From the NCBI GenBank assembly GCA_028723525.1, contig JAQYET010000060.1, positions 124,001-188,000 of the forward strand: 64,000 nucleotides of DNA. Direction: 5' to 3'. This document shows, piece after piece, positions 24,526 through 32,775 of the stretch. Made by a program: the position numbers and the translations under genes. This DNA comes from Prevotellaceae bacterium (lineage in GTDB: Bacteria > Bacteroidota > Bacteroidia > Bacteroidales > Bacteroidaceae). The notes beneath the pieces were generated by a model. It searched no databases. It was not told the origin of the DNA and worked only from the letters and a program-made list of their open reading frames with translations. Numbering within the stretch: position 1 is the stretch's first letter; each line of letters opens with the position of its first letter.

Positions 24526-26205
24526 ATGAAAAAGAAAATCATTATTTTATCAATAGTTGCCGCACTTTCATTGACAGCCGGTGCTCAGCGCGAAATGAAC
24601 ATCAACTACGGAGGGACTCCAAAGAGAGAAGTTCGTGCCGTATGGCTGACAACAGTGAAAAGCCTTGACTGGCCGGAAACGAAAGCAACATCACCCGAAA
24701 GCATAAAAAGGCAGCAAAAGGAGCTGACAGATATCCTCGACAAACTTCAGAAAGCGGGTGTCAACATGGTGTTGATGCAGTCGAGGGTAAGGGCTTCGAC
24801 AATCTATGATAGCGACATTGAGCCGTGGGACCAGAATATGACCGGCACGCCCGGCAAATATCCCGGTTACGATCCTTTGCAATTCGCCATAGAACAATGC
24901 CATGTTCGCGGGATGCAGATACACGCATGGGTAGTGACCATTCCCATTGGACAGTGGAACTCGTATGCGGCACAACAACTTAGGAAAAACCGCCCGAACA
25001 TGCTGCGTAAGATAGGAACAGAGGGCTTCATCGACCCTGAAAATCCCGAAACTGCCCCCTATATGGCAAGTATATGCGCAGAAATAGTGAGGAAATATGA
25101 TGTAGATGGAATACATCTCGACTACATAAGATACCCCGATGCGTGGAAAATGCCTTCAAACAGAGCGAAATGCAGGGAAAACATAACACGGATTGTGGAG
25201 GCGATAAATTATGCCGTGAAGCGTGAGAAACCGTGGGTGATGCTGAGTTGTTCGCCTGTTGGGAAACACGACGACCTGCGAAGATACAGCAGCCGGGGCT
25301 GGAACGCACGCACCGCCGTGGCACAAGATGCGCAGCAATGGCTGAAAGACGGACTTATGGATGCCGAGTTCCCGATGATTTATTTTAAGGGAGACAACTT
25401 CTATCCCTTCGCTCTCGACTGGAAGGAGAACTCCAACGGCAAGATTATGGCACCGGGACTTGGTATTTATTTCATGCACCCGGCAGAAGGACAGTGGACA
25501 TTGACTGACGTGCAACGGCAGATGAACTACCTCCGGCAGATTGGATTGGGGCATACTTACTTCAGGAGTCGCTTCTTCACCGAAAACACTAAGGGGCTTT
25601 ATGACTTCACCATCAACTACTTCGACCGTTTCTCCGCCGTGGTACCTGCGATGTCATGGCTTGGTAAAACTCCGCCTACCGCTCCGTCAAATCTTAGGAT
25701 TACATACGAGGATGATAAGCAAATACTGACATGGAACGCCGCAAGGAGCACCAACGAAAGCCCGAATGTGAGTTACAACATATACGCCTCTCTCGAAAGA
25801 ACCGTGGATGTGAGCGATGCGAGAAACCTTGTGGCGCAACTTGTCAGCGGCACATCGCTCACCATCGACACTCAACGACCGTTCAACTACGCCGTATGTG
25901 CAATAGACCGCTTCGGAAACGAGAGCGAACCTGCAACCATCGGCAATGCAAAACCGGGATTACGGACTCCGAACCTGATTAAAAACGACGGTCGTGACGT
26001 GCTGCTTCCGCCGCGCCCGAACACCCTTGATGCAGAATACATCATCTTCAAGTCGTTGGCAGGAGTACCGGTTGCCATGCGTTCATACGACGGAGACAAG
26101 ATAGACATAAGCAATCTTCCCGACGGTTTCTACTCTCTCCATTCTCTCGGAAAGAGGGGCAGAACACACCGTTTGGGCTGGATAAAGAAAGATACAAGGA
26201 AATAG
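24526..26205 (+). CDS. GHL10-type glycoside hydrolase-like protein with FN3 domain
   Basis: A 559-residue secreted protein. The signal peptide (MKKKIIILSIVAALSLTAGA) is followed by a TIM-barrel domain of the GHL10/DUF187 type (about 30-375), with EVRAVWLTTV at its start, DGIHLDYIRYP in the middle and FPMIYFKGDNFYP later. A fibronectin type III-like domain (about 385-470) and a final beta-rich segment follow. Relatives are thought to act on polysaccharides, possibly glycan strands of the cell wall, but activity is poorly defined. The start fits the signal peptide and the promoter position. Confidence 0.87.
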   Translation: MKKKIIILSIVAALSLTAGAQREMNINYGGTPKREVRAVWLTTVKSLDWPETKATSPESIKRQQKELTDILDKLQKAGVNMVLMQSRVRASTIYDSDIEPWDQNMTGTPGKYPGYDPLQFAIEQCHVRGMQIHAWVVTIPIGQWNSYAAQQLRKNRPNMLRKIGTEGFIDPENPETAPYMASICAEIVRKYDVDGIHLDYIRYPDAWKMPSNRAKCRENITRIVEAINYAVKREKPWVMLSCSPVGKHDDLRRYSSRGWNARTAVAQDAQQWLKDGLMDAEFPMIYFKGDNFYPFALDWKENSNGKIMAPGLGIYFMHPAEGQWTLTDVQRQMNYLRQIGLGHTYFRSRFFTENTKGLYDFTINYFDRFSAVVPAMSWLGKTPPTAPSNLRITYEDDKQILTWNAARSTNESPNVSYNIYASLERTVDVSDARNLVAQLVSGTSLTIDTQRPFNYAVCAIDRFGNESEPATIGNAKPGLRTPNLIKNDGRDVLLPPRPNTLDAEYIIFKSLAGVPVAMRSYDGDKIDISNLPDGFYSLHSLGKRGRTHRLGWIKKDTRK

Positions 26206-26234
26206 TCATCAGCATTAAGTTTTTACATAGAAAA

Positions 26235-26993
26235 GTGTTAAGCAAGAACCTCATAAAATATATACATTCCCTTGAGATGAAAAAGTTCAGAACAAGGGAG
26301 GGAGCGTTTGTTGCAGAAGGTCCGAAAGTTGTTGAAGACTTAATGGAAACAATGCCTCCTAAACGACTGATATACACCGAAGAATGGACTATTGGCAAAC
26401 AAGCCGATGGAGTTCAGATGGATATTGTCACCGAAGAGGAACTCTCAAGGCTTAGTTTCCTGCAACATCCACAAAAAGTGTTGGCGGTTTTCGACATTCC
26501 GTCAAACAATCTTACGGGAAACTATGTGAAAGAATTTGAAGGGAAACTTACGCTTGCTCTCGACTCCGTTCAAGACCCCGGAAACCTCGGAACGATAATT
26601 CGCATAGCCGACTGGTTCGGCATCGAGACGATTATATGCAGTCACGAAACGGCAGATGTGTATAACCCGAAAGTGGTACAAGCAACAATGGGAAGCATAG
26701 CCCGGGTGAAAGTGATTTACACCGACCTGAAAGAAACGCTGAAAAATCTTGCCGGTCACATGCCGATATACGGCACTTTTCTCAACGGAGACAATATTTA
26801 CAAACACAATCTTACCGCTCACGGAGTGATTGTAATGGGAAACGAGGGGCGCGGAATATCCGATGAAGTTGCAAGATTGGTTACAGACAGAATAATGATA
26901 CCGAACTATCCGGAGGGGCGTAAGCATGCCGACTCGTTGAATGTTGCCATAGCCACGGCAATAACATGCTCTGAATTTCGCAAGAAATCATAA
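26235..26993 (+). CDS. TrmH/SpoU-family RNA 2'-O-methyltransferase
   Basis: A 252-residue SPOUT methyltransferase acting on tRNA or rRNA ribose. It has the N-terminal substrate-binding domain (FRTREGAFVAEGPKVVEDL, about 19-37) and the knotted C-terminal domain with the three family motifs: LDSVQDPGNLGTIIR (about 110-125), VIVMGNEGRGIS, and LNVAIATAI. The GTG start at 26235 gives the family-typical N-terminus MLSKNLIKYIHSL; there is no ATG that would. It lies 29 bp after the GHL10 gene and could be cotranscribed. Confidence 0.92.
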   Translation: MLSKNLIKYIHSLEMKKFRTREGAFVAEGPKVVEDLMETMPPKRLIYTEEWTIGKQADGVQMDIVTEEELSRLSFLQHPQKVLAVFDIPSNNLTGNYVKEFEGKLTLALDSVQDPGNLGTIIRIADWFGIETIICSHETADVYNPKVVQATMGSIARVKVIYTDLKETLKNLAGHMPIYGTFLNGDNIYKHNLTAHGVIVMGNEGRGISDEVARLVTDRIMIPNYPEGRKHADSLNVAIATAITCSEFRKKS

Positions 26994-27116
26994 TCTTTTA
27001 GCATAGTCATAAAACATTTTCAGGAAACGACAAGCAGTGTGCTTTATGCCGTTTTATGCACTTTCACACCGCATTTCAAGGCATAATGCAGCATGATTTT
27101 GTACATCTGAAAAAAC

Positions 27117-27197
27117 AAAATCGCCGAAATTGCAAAGTAAAATCGCCGAATTTATCGACCAATTTCGCCGATTTTGGTCATTAAATTCGGCGAAATT
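27117..27197. repeat. Phased 22-bp repeat array C
   Basis: Units start at 27117, 27139, 27161 and 27183: AAAATCGCCGAAATT, AAAATCGCCGAATTT, AATTTCGCCGATTTT and AAATTCGGCGAAATT. Spacers are GCAAAGT, ATCGACC and GGTCATT. Three units carry CGCCG and the last CGGCG; unit 3 pairs with unit 4 at 14 of 15 positions across a 7-nt loop. The array starts 123 bp after the trmH-like stop, upstream of the codirectional lysS. Confidence 0.9.
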
Positions 27198-27331
27198 GCT
27201 GCAAGTAATATATGATTTCTCAAAGCAATCGATAATCAATCGGAAAGTAATTGATTGTCTGTCGGCGGTTTCCCCACGTCATAGGGTGAATAAAAAATAC
27301 TTAAAATACACGCTGTCTCGGAAATAATTAC

Positions 27332-27339
27332 TACCTTTG
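27332..27339 (+). promoter_or_regulatory. -7 promoter box for lysS
   Basis: TACCTTTG matches TAnnTTTG exactly, 60 bp ahead of the lysS start. No T-box leader is apparent. Confidence 0.7.
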
Positions 27340-27399
27340 CACAAAATATAAAAGAAACAATAAGTAGTAAAGAAACCGTAAACAAATAAACTTTATCAC

Positions 27400-29130
27400 A
27401 TGAACGTTTTAGAACTGAGCGAACAAGAGATAGGAAGACGCCAAAGCCTTCAGGAACTCAGGGAAATGGGCATTGATCCATATCCTGCAGCGGAGTATCC
27501 CACCAATGCTTTCAGTACAGACATAAAGAACGAATTCAACGACGAAGACGAGCCGCGTGAGGTTTGTATTGCCGGACGACTGATGGGCAGTCGGGTAATG
27601 GGAAAGGCTTCTTTTGCAGAGATACAAGACTCTAAAGGCAGAATTCAGGTATATATAACGCGAGACGACATCTGTCCGGGCGAGAACAAAGACATGTATA
27701 ACAAGGTGTTCAAAAAGCTCCTCGACATCGGCGATTTCATCGGAATAAAAGGCTTTGTGTTCCGAACACAGATGGGAGAGATTTCCGTTCATGCAAAGGA
27801 ACTTACCTTGCTGAGCAAGAGTCTCAAGCCGCTGCCTATAGTAAAGTATAAAGACGGTGTGGCATACGATAAGTTTGACGACCCGGAACTGCGCTACAGA
27901 CAACGTTACGTTGACCTTGTGGTAAACGACGGAGTCAAGGAAACGTTCCTGCATCGTGCCACTGTTCTGAGAACATTGAGGCAGGTGCTCGACGAGAACG
28001 GATATACCGAAGTGGAGACCCCTACCCTGCAGACTATAGCCGGAGGAGCATCCGCACGCCCGTTTGTGACACACTTCAATGCACTGAACCAAGATATGTT
28101 CATGCGTATCGCAACGGAATTATATCTGAAACGGCTTATCGTTGGCGGTTTTGAGGGCGTGTATGAGATAGGAAAGAACTTCCGCAATGAGGGAATGGAC
28201 AGAAACCATAACCCGGAATTCACGTGTATGGAACTCTACGTGCAGTATAAAGACTACAACTGGATGATGTCTTTCACGGAGAATTTGCTCGAAAGGATTT
28301 GTATTGCCGTAAATGGCAAACCGGAAAGGGAAATAGACGGGAACATCGTTTCATTCAAAGCTCCCTACAGACGTTTGCCGATACTCGATGCAATAAAGGA
28401 AAAGACCGGATTCGATATCAATGGAAAGACTGAAGAGGAGATACGCTCATTCTGCAAGGAAAAGGGTCTTGAAGTAGATGACACCGTGGGAAAAGGCAAG
28501 TTGATTGACGAACTCTTCGGAGAGTTCTGCGAGGGAACTTACATTCAACCGACCTTCATCACCGACTATCCTGTAGAGATGTCGCCACTGACTAAGATGC
28601 ACCGTTCGAAGCCCGGACTGACAGAACGCTTCGAACTTATGGTGAACGGTAAAGAACTTGCCAATGCCTACTCGGAGTTGAACGACCCTATTGACCAAGA
28701 GGAACGCTTCGTGGAGCAGATGAGACTTGCCGACAAAGGTGACGATGAGGCAATGATAATAGACAAAGACTTCTTGAGGGCACTTCAGTATGGCATGCCG
28801 CCGACTTCCGGAATAGGAATTGGTATTGACCGCCTTGTAATGCTCATGACCGGTAAAACGTTCATTCAGGAGGTTCTTTTCTTCCCACAGATGAAGCCAG
28901 AGAAGACAATACCGCAAAGCAGCGAGTCGGAATGGGCTGAGATTGGTGTGGCATCGGAGTGGGTTCCGGTGCTGAGAAAGGCAGGCTTCAATGTCATTAC
29001 GAACATAAAAGACGAAAAAGCACAGGGGCTGCAGCAAAAAATCGGGGACATTGTGAAGAAATACAAGCTCGAAATGCAAAAGCCAACCGTTGATGAAATA
29101 CAACAATGGATTGACAAAGCAAATCGTTGA
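27400..29130 (+). CDS. lysS: Lysyl-tRNA synthetase, class II
   Basis: A 576-residue class II aminoacyl-tRNA synthetase. An OB-fold anticodon-binding domain (about 50-165, with [19 protein letters not shown]) precedes the catalytic core. Motif 2 is in [19 protein letters not shown] and motif 3 in [14 protein letters not shown]. The about 75-residue extension after motif 3, rich in Lys/Glu, is typical of Bacteroidota LysS. It heads a plus-strand pair with gpsA. Confidence 0.97.
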   Translation: MNVLELSEQEIGRRQSLQELREMGIDPYPAAEYPTNAFSTDIKNEFNDEDEPREVCIAGRLMGSRVMGKASFAEIQDSKGRIQVYITRDDICPGENKDMYNKVFKKLLDIGDFIGIKGFVFRTQMGEISVHAKELTLLSKSLKPLPIVKYKDGVAYDKFDDPELRYRQRYVDLVVNDGVKETFLHRATVLRTLRQVLDENGYTEVETPTLQTIAGGASARPFVTHFNALNQDMFMRIATELYLKRLIVGGFEGVYEIGKNFRNEGMDRNHNPEFTCMELYVQYKDYNWMMSFTENLLERICIAVNGKPEREIDGNIVSFKAPYRRLPILDAIKEKTGFDINGKTEEEIRSFCKEKGLEVDDTVGKGKLIDELFGEFCEGTYIQPTFITDYPVEMSPLTKMHRSKPGLTERFELMVNGKELANAYSELNDPIDQEERFVEQMRLADKGDDEAMIIDKDFLRALQYGMPPTSGIGIGIDRLVMLMTGKTFIQEVLFFPQMKPEKTIPQSSESEWAEIGVASEWVPVLRKAGFNVITNIKDEKAQGLQQKIGDIVKKYKLEMQKPTVDEIQQWIDKANR

Positions 29131-29150
29131 TAATCGATAACAGACATTAT

Positions 29151-29190
29151 ACGACACACTCACCGGATATCATCCCGGTGTATGTGTCGT
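29151..29190 (+). terminator. Imperfect hairpin after lysS
   Basis: Bases 29151-29166 pair with 29175-29190 at 14 of 16 positions around an 8-nt loop, 20 bp after the lysS stop. There is no T-run directly after it, so it may be a weak terminator or a stabilising 3' structure. Confidence 0.45.
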
Positions 29191-29213
29191 TAGGATTATA
29201 AAACGTTAAATCG

Positions 29214-29221
29214 TAAATTTG
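29214..29221 (+). promoter_or_regulatory. Probable -7 promoter box for gpsA
   Basis: TAAATTTG matches TAnnTTTG, 35 bp ahead of the gpsA start. No clear -33 TTG is found at the expected distance, so support is moderate. Confidence 0.45.
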
Positions 29222-29256
29222 TCTGTTTAAATTCAAGAATCTTAAATCGGAATAGC

Positions 29257-30252
29257 ATGTTTGACTGTGGCAAAATAGCGATTATAGGTGGCGGAAGTTG
29301 GGCTACCGCAATAGCGAAGATAGTGGTGGGGCGCACACATCACATCGGTTGGTATATGCGAAGAGACGACCGTATCGAAGACTTCCGCAGGCTCGGACAT
29401 AATCCTGCATATCTTGTAAGTGTTCGCTTCAACATGGACGAAATCGACTTCTCAAGCGATATAAACAAGATTGTGGATAATTACGACACCCTCGTGTTCG
29501 TTACCCCGTCGCCATATCTGAAAAATCACCTGAAAAAGCTCAAGACCCGCATCAAAGACAAGTTCGTTATCACGGCAATCAAGGGCATCGTTCCGGATGA
29601 GAACCTCGTATGTTCGGAGTATTTTCATCAGGTGTATGACGTGCCATACGAGAACCTTGCGTGCATCGGCGGTCCATCACATGCGGAGGAGGTGGCACTC
29701 GAACGCCTGTCGTATCTCACCATCGGCTGCGTGAATACGGAAAAAGCAAAAGCCTTTGCAGACCTGATAGCGAGTGACTACATAAAGACAAAGACTTCTA
29801 CCGATGTGGTTGGAATAGAATATTCGTCGGTATTGAAAAACGTATATGCCATTGCTGCGGGGATATGCAGCGGACTGAAATATGGCGACAACTTCCAGTC
29901 GGTGCTCATGTCGAACGCCGTTCAAGAGATGAATCGCTTCATGAACGTTGTTCACCCCATAGAGAGGGCAATAATAGACTCCGTGTATATGGGCGACCTT
30001 CTTGTCACAGGATATTCAAACTTCTCCCGAAACCGCACCTTCGGGACAATGATTGGCAAAGGGTATAGCGTTAAGTCGGCACAGATAGAAATGGAAATGA
30101 TAGCCGAAGGGTATTTCGGAACGAAATGTATGAAGGAAATCAATCGTCACATGCACGTAAACATGCCGATACTTGACGCTGTATATAACATACTTTACGA
30201 ACGCATCAGTCCGCAGATAGAAATAAAACTGCTGACAGACAGTTTCAGATAA
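29257..30252 (+). CDS. gpsA: NAD(P)-dependent glycerol-3-phosphate dehydrogenase
   Basis: A 331-residue enzyme that reduces dihydroxyacetone phosphate to sn-glycerol-3-phosphate for phospholipid synthesis. The Rossmann motif is IIGGGSWATAIAKIV near residues 9-23. GGPSHAEEVA follows at about 148-157, the catalytic Lys region is SSVLKNVYAIAAG, and the C-terminal substrate loop is SNFSRNRTFG. It is preceded by lysS and followed after 57 bp by the yraN-like gene. Confidence 0.95.
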   Translation: MFDCGKIAIIGGGSWATAIAKIVVGRTHHIGWYMRRDDRIEDFRRLGHNPAYLVSVRFNMDEIDFSSDINKIVDNYDTLVFVTPSPYLKNHLKKLKTRIKDKFVITAIKGIVPDENLVCSEYFHQVYDVPYENLACIGGPSHAEEVALERLSYLTIGCVNTEKAKAFADLIASDYIKTKTSTDVVGIEYSSVLKNVYAIAAGICSGLKYGDNFQSVLMSNAVQEMNRFMNVVHPIERAIIDSVYMGDLLVTGYSNFSRNRTFGTMIGKGYSVKSAQIEMEMIAEGYFGTKCMKEINRHMHVNMPILDAVYNILYERISPQIEIKLLTDSFR

Positions 30253-30309
30253 CCACGGTAGAGTGCACAAATAGCATATTTTGTAAGACCTTAATAACCC
30301 TGAAATGAC

Positions 30310-30669
30310 ATGGCAGAACATAACGAACTCGGAAAATGGGGAGAGGAGATTGCTGTAAGATATTTGCAGGAAAGAGGCTATATTATAATTGAAAGAGACT
30401 GGAAATCACGGAAAAAGGATATTGACATCGTAGCCATAGAGAACGGTGTTTACGTCTTTATTGAGGTGAAAACACGTCGGAACAAATTGTTTGGTGAGCC
30501 GACAAATGCCGTAAACCATTATAAGATGCAGAACCTAAAACTGTCAATAAGCAACTATATAATGGCTCATAGCCTAAACAACGAGATACGTTTTGACATA
30601 ATCACCGTGGTGGGTAAAATAGGAGAAGTGCCGGAAATTGAACATCTGAAAGATGTTTCCTTGATGTGA
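30310..30669 (+). CDS. YraN/UPF0102 family nuclease-like protein
   Basis: A 119-residue small protein of the UPF0102 family with a PD-(D/E)xK nuclease-like core: GKWGEEIAVRYLQERGY at the N-terminus, then DIDIVAIENG and FIEVKTRR, which supply the acidic and Lys residues. Members are thought to process DNA or RNA, but the substrate is unknown. It is convergent with menE, 34 bp away. Confidence 0.9.
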   Translation: MAEHNELGKWGEEIAVRYLQERGYIIIERDWKSRKKDIDIVAIENGVYVFIEVKTRRNKLFGEPTNAVNHYKMQNLKLSISNYIMAHSLNNEIRFDIITVVGKIGEVPEIEHLKDVSLM

Positions 30670-30703
30670 CACACAAGAAAAGCATTGTTATTGCTCTTCG
30701 TTG

Positions 30704-31681
30704 TCAGCCCAATTTCTTTATATCAAGCGCGTCTAAACCGACCCTGCGCACTTTCAGGGTCGCGGTTCTTGGCAACTTATCTACAACAACATATTGACGA
30801 GGCTGCCAATATTTGGGAAGTACTTCTGCACAGACGGCACGTGCTTTGCCGATGATTGCATCCCCATAACCTTCAATTACCATAACCACAGCCTCTCCAA
30901 ACTGTTCATCAGGGCACTTGGTTATCATGAAAGGGCGAGAGAAAACGGCTGCCACCAAACGCTCAACCTCCTCTGCATGAATTTTTATTCCGCCCGAACA
31001 GATTACGTTATCCTTGCGTCCGAGAATACGGAAAAGCCTGCCATCGGGAGAAAATTCTGCCATATCGTTGGTCTTCATGTTGAATGTTTCGGTCGTTTTG
31101 TCGGTGACAACAAGACAGCCATCTTCCGAAATGGAAAGAGAGACACCGCGAAGCGGTTCATACCACTGGCTCTTCCCCACCCTCCTCAACGCGATGTGAG
31201 AGAGCGTTTCGGTCATTCCGTATGAACTCCACGCACGGCATGACACTGCCGACAACTCTCTTTCAATATCATTATTGATACTGCCACCGCCGATAAGCAG
31301 ATTATCTATATCTGTGATACGCTGCCTTGTATCATCGCAGTGCAATGTATTCCACACCTGCATAGGAACCATCGCAACAAAGTCATACCTCCCTTTGCAC
31401 TGCGCCAACGGATTGCCGCAAGGCTCAACGACATCAAGTTGCAGACCTCTCTCTATCGCCCTTACCGCCATCATCTTGCCGGCAATATAGTCAAGACTCA
31501 TGCACAGCAACGCCCTATCATTGCTACGAAGCCCGAAGAAGTCGTTAGTGCGGCAGGCAGAAGCCAGCATAAGGGTCTTTTTCACCAACATCTTCTGGGG
31601 CTTTCCTGTTGAACCGCTTGTCTGAACCTCTATAAGTTCACTGTCGTTGTTCCATTCTTCGTAGAATTGTTCTATGTTCAT
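30704..31681 (-). CDS. menE: O-succinylbenzoate-CoA ligase-like AMP-binding enzyme
   Basis: A 325-residue adenylate-forming enzyme. The phosphate loop TSGSTGKPQKM is near residues 20-30, the SSYGMTETLSHIAL motif is in the middle, and GRKDNVICSGGIKIHAEEVE leads into the C-terminal lid with catalytic-lysine context TATLKVRR. It is much shorter than typical acyl-CoA ligases because the N-terminal region is reduced, as in Bacteroidota MenE, which activates o-succinylbenzoate for menaquinone. No other men genes are near, so the assignment rests on architecture. Confidence 0.82.
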   Translation of the reverse strand: MNIEQFYEEWNNDSELIEVQTSGSTGKPQKMLVKKTLMLASACRTNDFFGLRSNDRALLCMSLDYIAGKMMAVRAIERGLQLDVVEPCGNPLAQCKGRYDFVAMVPMQVWNTLHCDDTRQRITDIDNLLIGGGSINNDIERELSAVSCRAWSSYGMTETLSHIALRRVGKSQWYEPLRGVSLSISEDGCLVVTDKTTETFNMKTNDMAEFSPDGRLFRILGRKDNVICSGGIKIHAEEVERLVAAVFSRPFMITKCPDEQFGEAVVMVIEGYGDAIIGKARAVCAEVLPKYWQPRQYVVVDKLPRTATLKVRRVGLDALDIKKLG

Positions 31682-31719
31682 AGTTCCCGAAATATTAACA
31701 CTTGGTTTGGTTGTAAGTG

Positions 31720-31727
31720 CAAAAATA
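31720..31727 (-). promoter_or_regulatory. -7 promoter box for menE
   Basis: The minus strand reads TATTTTTG (TAnnTTTG), 39 bp ahead of the start at 31681, back to back with the fmt promoter. Confidence 0.55.
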
Positions 31728-31770
31728 CTAATAAATAATTTAAAAGAATAGGTTTCACAATGATTTTATG

Positions 31771-31778
31771 TACCTTTG
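31771..31778 (+). promoter_or_regulatory. -7 promoter box for fmt
   Basis: TACCTTTG matches TAnnTTTG exactly, 31 bp ahead of the ATG at 31810. Confidence 0.7.
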
Positions 31779-31809
31779 CAATGGTTTTACCTCATAAAGA
31801 AATAGATTG

Positions 31810-32772
31810 ATGAAGAAAGAAGAACTTAGGATAGTGTTCATGGGAACACCCGAATTTGCAGTTGGTACGCTTAGAAGTTTGGTTGAGAATGGATATAATG
31901 TAGTGTGCGTTGTTACACAACCCGACAAGCCGGTGGGACGACATCAAGACACTTTGCAGCCGCCTGCGGTGAAGGTTTATGCGGCAAAACACAACATCCC
32001 TGTGCTGCAACCGGAAAGGATGAAGGATGAAACTTTCATCAAAGAGTTGATTTCCTACAAGCCCGACTTACAAGTAGTAGTGGCGTTCCGTATGCTCCCC
32101 GAAGTGGTATGGACACTCCCCCGGTTCGGCACTTTCAACGTTCATGCCGCTCTGCTGCCGCAATATCGCGGTGCTGCACCAATCAACTGGGCTATAATAA
32201 ACGGTGAGAAGGTCACGGGAGTTACGACATTCTTCCTCGACCACGATATTGATACAGGACGGATAATAATGCAACGAGAAGCGGAAATCGGACCGGAAGA
32301 CAATGTGGAAACCGTTTATGACAGGCTCATGACACTTGGTGCTGAAACTGCCATTGACACTATCGACAAAATCATTGAGGGCAACGGCAGCGTGGAAAGC
32401 ATGCCGCAGGAACAATTTGTGGTGAACATCGGAGAACTGTCTTCTGCCCCAAAATTGTTCAAGGACAACTGTATCATTGATTGGAGCAAGACCTCGCAGC
32501 AGGTTCATGACTTCATTCGCGGTTTGTCTCCGGTACCGGGAGCGTGGGCAACTTTCGCCGACGGCGGCAAACAAACAATAAAAATCTATGACTCGCGCAC
32601 AACCGGCATATCTACAGATAGGGCAGCCGGCACTTTCTTCGTGCACGACGGGCGGCTCATGGTGTCGGCAGGCGGCGAAATGCTTGAACTGCTGCAGGTG
32701 CAACTCAGTGGCAAGAAAAGAATGTCTGCAAAGGATTTCGTTAACGGTATGAGGGCAAATCTCGCCGGGTGA
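31810..32772 (+). CDS. fmt: Methionyl-tRNA formyltransferase
   Basis: A 320-residue enzyme that formylates initiator Met-tRNA with 10-formyl-THF. The N-terminal FMGTPEFAV motif (about 9-17) and the catalytic stretch NVHAALLPQYRGAAPINWAI, with FFLDHDIDTG supplying the aspartate, match the family. The C-terminal OB-like domain holds RGLSPVPGAWATF. The ATG at 31810 is preferred over the in-frame TTG one codon upstream. It is convergent with the ClC gene, whose stop is 3 bp away. Confidence 0.96.
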   Translation: MKKEELRIVFMGTPEFAVGTLRSLVENGYNVVCVVTQPDKPVGRHQDTLQPPAVKVYAAKHNIPVLQPERMKDETFIKELISYKPDLQVVVAFRMLPEVVWTLPRFGTFNVHAALLPQYRGAAPINWAIINGEKVTGVTTFFLDHDIDTGRIIMQREAEIGPEDNVETVYDRLMTLGAETAIDTIDKIIEGNGSVESMPQEQFVVNIGELSSAPKLFKDNCIIDWSKTSQQVHDFIRGLSPVPGAWATFADGGKQTIKIYDSRTTGISTDRAAGTFFVHDGRLMVSAGGEMLELLQVQLSGKKRMSAKDFVNGMRANLAG

Positions 32773-32775
32773 CGG

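Larger units (their letters stand above)
26994..27399. other. 406-bp intergenic region between trmH-like gene and lysS
   Basis: No gene is seen. It holds repeat array C (27117-27197) and the lysS promoter box (27332-27339). The rest is AT-rich with no terminator-like hairpin after the methyltransferase gene, which leaves the array as the only structured element between the two codirectional genes. Confidence 0.7.

Noticed and set aside
27054..27239. 61-codon minus-strand frame over array C
   Set aside because: It is made almost entirely of translated repeat units and has no start context.
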